Shown piece by piece: positions 51,100-61,359 of a stretch of DNA of 64,000 bases. The stretch is from positions 111,183,757 to 111,247,756 of the forward strand of contig CANTUZ010000001.1 of assembly GCA_947846985.1 (NCBI GenBank), in the 5' to 3' direction. The notes under the pieces are model-generated. The model was not told where the DNA came from. It was given only the letters and a program-made list of their open reading frames with translations, and made no database searches. A program made the translations under genes and the position numbers. The DNA is from Fratercula arctica. Lineage: Eukaryota; Chordata; Aves; Charadriiformes; Alcidae. The number at the start of each line of letters is the position of its first letter. Positions within the stretch are counted from its first letter, which is position 1.

Positions 51100-52727
51100 A
51101 GAATTAAATGCAAAGGCAGGGTCTATAAGAGTGAAGAACCACCTGCTGTAGGACAAGATCAGGTTCGTGATCATCTGAGGAACCTGAAGGTGCATAAGTC
51201 CATGGGACTAGATGAAATCCATCCACGGGTCCTGAGGGAGCTGGCAGATGAAGTCGCCAAGCTGCTTTCCATTGTATTTGAAAAGTCATGGCAGTCTGGT
51301 GAAGTTCTGGCTGACTGGAAAAGGGGAAACATAACCCCCATTTTCAAAAAGGGAAAAAAGGATGACCCAGGGAACTACAGACCGGTCAGTCTCACCTCTG
51401 TGCCTGGCAAGATCATGGAGCAGATCCTCCTGGAAACTCTGATAAGGCACGTGGGAAATAAGAGGTGATTGGTGGCAGCCAACATGGCTTCATCAAAGGC
51501 AAGTCATGCCTGACAAATTTGGTGGCCTTCTATGATGTTGCCACAGCACTGGTAGATAAGGGGAGAGTAACTGGTGTCATCTACCTGGACTTATGCAAAG
51601 TGTTCGACACTGTCCCACACGACATCCTGGTCTCTAAATTGGAAAAGCACGGATTTGATGGATGGATAAGGTGGATAAGGATCTGGCTAGATGGCCACAC
51701 TCAAAGGATTGTGGTCAATGGCTTGATGTCCATATGGAAACTGGTGACAAGTGGTGTTCCTCAGGGAACAGTACTGAGACCAGTGCTGTTTAACATCTTT
51801 GTCGGTGACATGGACAGTGAGATCGAGTGCACCCTCAGCAAGTTTGCCGACGACACCAAGCTGTGTGGCACGATCGACATGCCGGAGGGCAGGGATGCCA
51901 CCCAGAAAGACCTTGACAGGCTTGAGAGGTGGGTCTGTATGAACCTCATGAAGTTCAACCAGGCCAAGTGCAAGGTCCTCCATCTGGGTCATGGCAATCC
52001 CAGGCACAAATACAGGTTGGACAGAGAATGGCTTGAGAGCAGCCCGAAGGAGAAGGACTTGGGGGTGCTGGTACACAAGAAGCTCAATATGAGTGGACAA
52101 TGTGCACTTGCAGCCCAGAGAGCCAACCACATCCTGGGCTGCATGAAAAGAAGTGTGACCAGCAGTTTGAGGGAGGTGATTCTATCCCTCTGCTCTCGTG
52201 AGACCCCACCTGGAGTACTGTGTGCAGCTCTGGAGTCCTCACCGCAAGAAGGACGTGGACCTGTTGGAATGGGTCCAGTGGAGGGCCACAAAGATGATCC
52301 AAGGGTTGGAGCACCTCTTCTATGAGGACAGGCTCAGAGAGTGGGGGTTGTTCAGCCTGGAGAAGAGAAGGCTCCAGGGAGACCTTATAGCAGCCTTCCA
52401 GCACCTAAAGGAGGTCTACAGGAAGGATGGGGAGGGACTCTTTATCAGGGAGTGTTACGATAGGACATGGGGTAACGGCCTCAAACTGAAAGAGGGGAGA
52501 TTTAGATTGGGTATCAGGAAGAAATTCTTTACGGTAAGGGTGGTGAGTCACTGGAACAGGTTGCCCAGGGAAGTTGTCAATGCCCCATGCCTGGAAGTGT
52601 TCAAGGCCAGGCTGGATGGGGCTTTGAGCAGCCTGGTCTAGTGGGAGGTGTCCCTGCCCAGGGCAGGGGGGTTGGAACTAGATGATCTTTAAGGTTCCTT
52701 CCAACCTGAACCATCCTGTGATTCTTT
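51100..52727 (+). mobile_element. CR1 retrotransposon with most of the reverse transcriptase, frameshifted
   Basis: This is the most complete CR1 copy in the window, antisense to GBE1. Three open frames follow in order. 51190-51468 has [20 protein letters not shown] and [18 protein letters not shown]. 51465-52325 has [44 protein letters not shown] and the intact catalytic box FADD at 51843-51854 (in [12 protein letters not shown]). 52198-52641 has [20 protein letters not shown] and [20 protein letters not shown]. Frameshifts near 51460 and 52195 separate the three. The endonuclease part and 5' half are missing. The 3' end is CATCCTGTGATTCTTT. It is younger-looking than the 10570-11937 copy because its motifs are better kept, but it cannot make a working enzyme. 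Confidence 0.95.
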
Positions 52728-54249
52728 AAATGTCCATTTAGTTGCCTGTTCACAACAGTGGTCAAAAGCAGGTGCCCAGAAAAAGACCGAAGAACACAAG
52801 AAGCATGAATGATGATTCCTCTTAACACACTCCACCAGCCTCCATTCATTTTCAGGACATGACAATGATTATTTTTCTTTTTTTCTCCTCCTCTTACCAA
52901 CCATACTTTATGCATAAAGCTAACATGGAACCCTGTACTACATTTTTACACAGTCAGCATAGGTAGGTGGCACTTTCAAATGTCCTACCTATCATTTGAA
53001 TAGTCAAGCTTTTACACACTGAACGTTCTCCTACTGAGGCTTTAAGCCTCCCCATCTGCCCTGAGAAATCTTGAAGAAAATGATGATGGTGGACCTCTCC
53101 AGCATCATAAGGATCAAACTGCAATACGAACTGCAATTTCTTCCAAATTCTGTGATTAATTGTTGAAGCTCTGAAGAGAATTGAAAAAAAAAAAAAATCA
53201 CATTAAAAAACCCTCAAGATAACTAGAAATAAGTTTTCAGAATGTTACCCTTAGATATATGAACCACAGCTTTCTCTATAAGACTGTTTCTTAAAAAAAA
53301 AAAAAAAAAAAGATGGGTGCGCTGGGGAATATCACCTCTGGCAAAACCTTAATTGGGACAATATACTCTTTCTCTTCTTTTGAGACTTTTGTATTAAAAA
53401 AAACAAAACTGGATCACAGGGAAACTGCTTATGGATTCAAAGAGTTTGGGACCAAAGCTGGGGTGTAGGTGACCTGCCTGTTATAATCCTGGAGATTCTG
53501 CAAATGACGCTCCTCCCTTCTTGTAGACTTACTTGTCTACACGTGGTTTGACTAAAACTCAAAACATTTCAAGAATGCTGAAAATTGGTTTCTATTCTTA
53601 CTTCCTGAGAAAGGAAAACTTAGATTTTTCAAATCGGAAAGAAAAAAGTACAGCATAAAAAAAATTTACAAACCCATGAAAGCTGTGTGTATATAAACAC
53701 ATTATTGATGACACGTACCAAAGGTTTTGGCAATGGAAAATTGTATAACATTACTTAGCAGGATAATATTAACTTTAGAAGTTATATTCATCATACTAAG
53801 TATTTTATTACTTTTTGTACATTTTTTAAAAGGGCATTTACTGGTTACTGACCTTTTCTCCTCCAAAAGAGATGCCTCTGTAGTACACATCACTTGCAAT
53901 AAATGCCTTCTTGTCAAAGCAAACAGATCAAATTTATTATTCCCTCAGTCATTAAGGCAAACAGACTCAGGTTAATACAAATAAATCATTCAGGAAGGCA
54001 AATATTCTGATATCAGACACATTGTTTAAATTCAAGAGGCTTCATAATTTACTATTTCTTTTTTATAGAAGCCGACAAATGCTTACCAAGTCTGTGCTCT
54101 AGCAAGATACTCTATTAACTGTTAAAAAGGCCAGTAGTCTGATTTTCCTATTTTAATATACTGGCCATTTCAAATCACATCATGCTATTGCTTGGTACAC
54201 AATTATTCAAGCCTAGATAAACACAGTTAATTTGTACAGTTAATTTTTG

Positions 54250-54345
54250 AAGGGATGTTGCACCTGTAATCTCTAGTCTAACCTGCTGCACTGAAGCAGG
54301 ATCAAGTCATACAGGGAAATTGACCCTGCCTCAATGCAGCTGGTT
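54250..54345 (-). mobile_element. Possible ancient CR1-like fragment
   Basis: The plus strand has CTCTAGTCTAACCTGCTGCA then CTGAAGCAGGATCAAGT, resembling the reverse complement of an old CR1 3' region. It is short and diverged, so the match could be partly chance. Confidence 0.4.
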
Positions 54346-54424
54346 GTGCTGAAGGTACATTTAAATCCTAAGTAAGAGCTTACACCATAATTCTTTCTTT
54401 GTATTCTTACTTTTTTTCAGTCTT

Positions 54425-54447
54425 CCCCCCCCCGCCCCCCCCCCCAC
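54425..54447. repeat. Poly-C tract interrupted by one G
   Basis: Nine C, one G, then eleven C, ending CAC. On the gene strand it is a pair of long G runs within intron 12. Confidence 0.95.
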
Positions 54448-55679
54448 AATTACCTTGAAAAAAATGAATGAGAACTATAAATGCATTGGGGTCTTTGGCA
54501 GATACTTAGAAATGTTAAGTCACTTTAAAATGTAAAGCTTTTTAAAAATGTGAAATAAATTTTGATAACATTTAAGCACAGTTCTGTCCTCTCTTCAAAA
54601 ATGTTTAAAATTAAATATAGTTTTCTGGGTTGTAGTCTACCAATAAATGACTTGCTCTTCTCCAATTCCCCTTTCCAACAAGGTTGGCCTGTCTTCACTC
54701 ATTTTCTACTGGTGTTAAAAAGTTGGAGTTATCGTACTGTAAGATTTTATAATGTTCACAAAACTGTTCCAAGTTCTCAGAGATCATTTTCCAGTTGTTC
54801 CAACCATACTAAATAGCATTATTTACTCCTCATATTTACCTATTTTTTTACCTCCTTTTGTCAGGTGAATTACAGAAAAAAAACCCACCAAGTAACAAGA
54901 AAACAAGCAATTCTACTCAGAAGCACCAAGTCTGTATACCTGTATTGGGAAGGGCTGGTTGGCTGAGGACCTTGCTTACATAGAGGAGTAGCCAGGCACC
55001 GGCGCAGCGGACAGACCATGGCATTGCTTAGCATTATGTACTTTACTTTTCAACAGAAGCAGAGCACATGATGGTTATGCCAGCATGTTTGTATTTAGTA
55101 GAACTATATTTACACAGGAAAAAAAAAAATCTAGAGTTTTCATATTTGTAGTGTTCCATCAAGAGTATTCAATGAAATATTAGTGGCACCACTGATAATA
55201 GTATTCAGTTCCTAGGGGCAGATTAGTCTTTTCCCTTGAATGCTTTAGTGAGCAGAGCCCGAATTTCTGCAGTTCATACTAATTGACCATGAAAAGTCAA
55301 GTAGACTCCAAGGCACCCCTGAGAGGATGCTTATTTTACTAGCCTACTCTCAGAAACTTTCAGTCCTGAAAACTTACATTTCAGCACCCCTCCCCCAGTG
55401 TAGAGGAATATATTTCAGATTTAAGATTTACTCCATGCTCCTATACAGTATTAAAAAAAATTGAGTAACAATGTAAACTATTTGTGTTGCTGTCACACTC
55501 AAACAGTTTCCATTTCAGGGCTTCCCATTAGCTCCATCTTGGTAAAAACAAGAGACTGACTTGGATACTGTGACATTTCCACTACACTCTACTTGTATAT
55601 GCACAGTATATATTTAGTTAACCACTTCCAAGAGTTCACTAAAATATTTAGGAACAGAAGTATTCCACACAACATTGCA

Positions 55680-58600
55680 TGGGTTAAAAAAAAAAAAAAA
55701 ACCACAACAACAACAAAACCCAGCAAGAACATACAAAACCATGATAAGAAGCTTTCCTGAACAGAAGATGTGGTCAAAGAAGTTCTAACTAAATCTTTCT
55801 GCGTGGCATACTGTTGGGTATTGCCTGGTACCACAACTGACAAGTTAACGGGCTTAAAAAGTGAATTAAGGACCAGAGTGGAACAGGAAGAGGTCACACA
55901 AAGATGATAAAGCTTTTGTCATAATCTATTAAATACACAGTAGTTTTCCTACTGGTGTCAGTAAGTCCATAATTTCATTCTTTAATTTTGAAGGAGTATA
56001 TAAAGGATTATGTTAGTGAAAGAGAAATAAAATGTAAATCACAGAAAGAGACCGCCTGAATAGTATTCAATACATAGGAAAGTTAAAGCTTTTCATATGA
56101 TGTAAATCAACAATGAAAGTTTAAGTTGTTCAGTAATGTTCTGTTCTTCCTATAGGAACAAATCTGGTTAAAATTAAATAAGTATGCATTTGTTATCAGC
56201 ACAAAATAAGAAAGTTTGAAATGAACATTTGGACATTAAAAAAGCAGCTCATCAGTAAAAAAACCAAACCAACAAACAAAAAAAAAACAAAGAAAAAAAC
56301 AGAAAGGAATACACAAGAGTCTTGTTCCACAGAACTGTCAACCTACCATTTTATCATGGTGGTGATAGGGAAAAAAAAAAATAGACATTTTTGTGAAAGG
56401 AGCACGATGAAGACTGTAAATAAGAGAAAAAAGGAAAAAAAGTAGACAGTACAGACTGGAGTAAAAGTCAATAGACAAAACAGAAGAAGGTGGATTGTAA
56501 GAAGACATGCAGGTTATGGAGAAGTCATTTGAAGGAGAAGAGATACCAGGATAGGGAACTGGGCGATAGTGAAAGACAAAGCAGTGCATCAGAAAGACAA
56601 TGTTTACATTAAATGGTCTTATCTGGGGTTTGGGAAAGACAGGGAAGTAGCAAAGTATGCTTGCATAAGGGATGTCAGGTCCAAAAAGATACTTAGTAAT
56701 TTTCATCCTAAATTAGGGTGGTTTTTTTTTTGCATATGCACAGACAGCTACCTTATCTCTACCGGCCTCATTGCAGATGGCCTAATCATGCAGTCCTCAG
56801 AAAGGTAAAAAACCCACAGAGAACGTCAGCTCTCTTGCCTTCAGACACTACTCAAATGCACAGAGTCCATTTGCAACTACATGTCATCTATTCTGAGAAA
56901 TAAGCTCCTTTCTTTTATATACATCATTACATGCACTACAAATATTTACATCTACAAAACACATACTTCATACACAGAATTGATGCAACACGGAAACAAA
57001 AAGGCAGATAAGGCACTGAGCAGGAACTCATTCCACTGCCCCCAAGTCAGGCTTGTCATTCATTCTTATGTCAAAGAAGAAAAAAGTAACACAAAGTCTT
57101 GCTTTCTTGAAACAGTGTAAATCAGCTATCAGAGAATATTTCTGGTTGCAGCTCTGAGCCTCTTCTTACCTAATGTCCTCAAGGAAGAAGTACATTCCCA
57201 AGATTCCTCCTAGAATCACGTATCACTGCTTCAGCCTATGTTAAAGCTTCCTTTTGCCAGCCATCTCCTGCTCTCCACCTGAGGCTGACTCAACCCCATC
57301 ATGCGGAGGAATGTATCGATAAACTTCCTAAAAAACCATTTGTTTTAAAAACATTTTCTCAAGACCTTCACAACTTCATACGTTTTTCATTTGTCATTGT
57401 TTTTGGTGGACCTGAGCACTTGCTAAGGTATTTTCAAAAACAGAATTATGTGGTTATTGTAAAAAAAAAAAAAAACCAACAACAACAACAAAAAAAACCC
57501 AAAAACCCAAACCAAAACAAACAAAAAGCCAAAACAACAAACCACCAAACACTAAGTAGAGCAGCCGAAGCAATTAGTACCTGGGCACTGTGGCACAGTT
57601 CTTAAAGAGTCCAGAGACTTTCTGATGTGCTCAGTCTCAAGGCTGGGGCTGCCAGTGTTAGATTCCTCTGATGTAAAAAAACAATCGAAAGCATTTCTGA
57701 GTTAGCACACCAAATATTTTCCCATGTAATTAAGGAAATGGAGTTATTTGCATTCTGCGTGTTATGCAATTTGTGAATTTTGAAGGTACAAGCAGTATTC
57801 TGTTTGCAGGACGGCACTGTTTGAAAGCAACCTGTTACTGCAATGTCTCACCACTGTGAGCTTATGTATACACAAATAAACATAACATATAAAAATTATT
57901 ATATAAATTTATATAAAAATCTAATCAAATTATCTATTTATTTCTAAACACAACTCTACACAACAGCTGAAGTTTTAGGTGTAACTAATATCTAACTGGA
58001 GTCATACTTTAGATACGCAAGGAAGTTTGCTTAAGAGTTAGTTGGAACAAACAGAAAAATGGTAAAATCAAGCAGAAAAACAGCTACGGAGCCAGGTGTA
58101 CTGTATATGAGCTAGCCCTATTCTGGAACTTTTCTAGTGTGTAACGTTCCTCCTAGAGAAGACTCGACTGCAATGGTGACCACACTATCCACATATTTTT
58201 CAGCAGTGCACTCACCAGCATTTTGGATGTGCTACCTGCCTACTTGCTCCTTAACCGTAGTGAAAATACATACGCAACAGTAGTTCATAAGCTTCACTTA
58301 AGTTATCCTGGAGCTAGAGAAGCCTCTTTGTGAGCACGGGCCTTAGCAGGTCCTTTCAGACACGCATCATGACATGTCCTAGCACTGCACTTTGAGGTAC
58401 GGAACAAATGAGAACGCTGTGCAGAGCTCCTGAAGAAAGAGCGAGAGAGACAACTGATGCATTTGCAATAGAGGCCAGCACATCTCATCACGACATGCTG
58501 ACTGGCACATGAACTTTCTGCACTTGAATAGCCCAGGTTTTACAGTCCAGCTCAGTTCTGATGAATATTTAATTAACTGGTTTGCTGTGAGTGAATGCAA

Positions 58601-58745
58601 CACCTATATAATTAGGTCTGGACATAGTATAATCTCTGAGATAAGTTGTAAAGCTCAAAGGCCTTCTCTGAGTCCTTGGACAAAAAAAAAAAAAAAACCC
58701 ACACAAAAACCAACAAACCAAACAAAAACCAAAACCACACAGAAA
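55680..58745. repeat. Set of A-rich tracts with CAA/CCAAA tails
   Basis: Four A runs, each followed by C/A-rich low-complexity sequence, lie at about 55687-55722, 56257-56305, 57461-57551 and 58682-58745. The longest is about 90 bp. All have the same orientation on the plus strand. A similar tract on the opposite strand (T then G/T-rich) lies at about 59534-59597. I see no recognisable retrocopy attached to them. Confidence 0.8.
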
Positions 58746-61337
58746 CCAGCACAGAAAATAAAAGTCAATATCCTTATCTCAAAAGTTTATAGAAATAAAA
58801 GGAGTACAAAATTTAATATAAGCTTATAACATTCTCATGCAGAAAATCTTAATGTTAGCAGAGAATTTCACCACACTGGAGCATGAAAAAACAGTAAAAT
58901 GACTCCAAAATAAGCCATATATCACATATGATAAGAAACTTTTTACATTAAAATCCTTTCAGATTCCTAACCCAGCAATTAAACATTATGGCAACATACA
59001 TCAAAGAAGTTTTTGAACATAATCACATCTTCAAATTACATACTGTTTAGAAAATACAGATCAGTAAGATACAAACATATTTTCAAAGTATTCATTGAAG
59101 TGCTTTAATTATGGAGTTTGACACCACCACTCCAACATAATGCACGTAGTGCTTGGCTATTAAATCCAAACCTATTGTTAAGAAAGGCAAACATTATGAC
59201 CCAGAATTGCATATTAGCAATGTTTCAGAATACAGAAAGCTTTCCAAAAGAGTTGAAAGCATTTTAAAGTCAGGTTTCTCTTACAAAGTTTTCTCAAAAT
59301 AATTTGTTTCAAGAAATAGACTTGTCTCAGTGAGCTGATAAAAAAAGCATAGCCCTGGCAAAATCCAGCATTCCTACTGTTCAGCACAGTGTATTTTCTT
59401 TCTACATCTACTTCAATTCCACTACTTAGCAGGAAGACATTTAATTTTTTATTGTACTTCTACCTCACAGCAAAGGAATGTACGAGGCTGATGCTAAATA
59501 ATCATGTACTGAGCATATAAGGTTAAATCATGTTTGTTTGTTGGTTCGGGGTGTTTTTTTGTTTTTGTTTTTTTTTGTTTGTTTGTTTTTTTTTTTACAC
59601 ACTGAGCAGATGACAATAAATGCCATCTATTGACACTGAAAAAGGTTGACCAACTATCCCCTTTGCTTCAGGGTTACTGCTGTGGGACGAATGAAATACT
59701 AACCATCTGTAAAATTCAAGCGTGCTGGGGCAAGTACAAATATAAACCCCACATTTTTGAGAGGCATACGCTTTGCTAATAGTTTAAAATAATCCTGAGA
59801 TACGATGTATCAAGTTAACCAATCTGTTTTCCTAGACAGTTATTAAAGTAAATGTGATACATGATATAAGAAGATTCATGAAAAGAATTTTACGTGCAGA
59901 CAAAGGACTCCAAGTGTGGGTAACAAGTAAAACAGAACACTTCATGCTGTCACTTTCAAATGCTTATACTAAACCATTTCCAGACAGCACGAACTGTAAG
60001 AGGTAAAAAGGCCCAAAATACATCCCAGATGCGTATGCTTGAGTTTACCAGCTGACAGCTTGTTTCTGTGACTGAAGTTATTTAACCCAACAGCAGAGTT
60101 TGAAGAAAGGAGAAAGTAAAGGGTGAACCAGACCCAGCAGCAACTGGAAAGCCATACTTATAAAAGAGCCAAGATTCTGCACCAGGAACGGTAGAGGCCC
60201 TTGCTGAGTTTAGGGCTATCCGAGATTGGACTACCTTGCCGGTCACAGGAATCGAGAGCCAAAAATCCAGTTGAAGCTCTGAGACAGCAGCCACTGTCTC
60301 CTACTGCTTTAAGATATTGCTTATCAGCTGCCCCATGCTGCCTTGTAGGAAGGTAACTCACTCCACAACAAGTCCAGCCTGGCCCACTTGGACTGCCTGC
60401 AGCGATCAGCAGAAACTGCTGCGAGTCCTCCAGACATAGCTGTTGATCCACTAAACTGCAGCACGCCACTGAGAAGAGAGCGATGTGGCTCTCGTTTGTA
60501 GCCCATAGTCCCACCTCAAGCACCAAATAGCAGCATAACTCCATCTAAGATATTATCTTGCCTAGTTGCTAACACAAACGTCGGTTCAATGTTTTCTAGC
60601 TCTATTTGAAGACAAAGCAAAACCACCAACCCCAAATCAGAACACGCCACAGTACTACGCATTACTTTTTTGGCACTTCCACTCAAACCAACACAGTGTT
60701 ACAGTATGATTCACTGGTGTTTTCAATGGAATTTTTATCCAATAACTCAAGTTAAAACATGGTGATGTTCAAAAAAACATCTAGCAGTATTTCAGGTAGG
60801 GATTCCCATTAACCAGACAACAAATTTAAGTGGCTAAAAAAGAATGACACTAGCCGAAGTCAAAATGAACTGATATTTAAGCTAGGAAAATACAAGCCTG
60901 CCAAAACTCCTGTTGAAAGCATGAGTATTTTGAGCAGCCTGAGGAGGAAAGGGGAAGCCTTGAGAGTTTCAAATTCTCGTTTGCAATATGCCAAATTAAA
61001 CAGTACATTTACATTCTGATTAATTTTCCTTCTGCTTACTAGTAAATAAATGAAAACAGTACTATAAACAGTTTAAGTTCTATCAAGCAGAAATAATTTC
61101 CTGATTTTTCATCTTACAAAAATTTGACTTTTCATCTTCATTTGGAAAGAAAACAAGCTTTGAAATATACTGATATTCCAAAGAATGAAACTGCTGCTTT
61201 GCAGAGTAAGTTTCAAAAGCAGCATCCTCAGTGGTTCATAAATATTAATGTTGGTATAAACATAATCAGTGTGTATATCAGAAGAACGTCCCTCATCAAT
61301 TTACCTGCTTTGTGCATTCATTGTTTCAGAGTCTTTA

Positions 61338-61359
61338 CCCCCCCCCCCCCCCCCCCCCC
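61338..61359. repeat. Homopolymer of 22 C
   Basis: There are 22 uninterrupted C followed by G and CCC. It is a G22 run in the GBE1 pre-mRNA strand. The length is likely variable and error-prone in sequencing. Confidence 0.95.

Noticed and set aside
51687..52404. Long minus-strand open frames (147 and 106 codons) within the CR1 copy
   Set aside because: They are antisense shadows of the CR1 reverse transcriptase frame.
53702..53917. Minus-strand frame with EASLLEEKRSVTS as a possible GBE1 exon 12
   Set aside because: The GGAG-rich stretch only superficially recalls the HGLGGEGYLNF block; the residues do not align.
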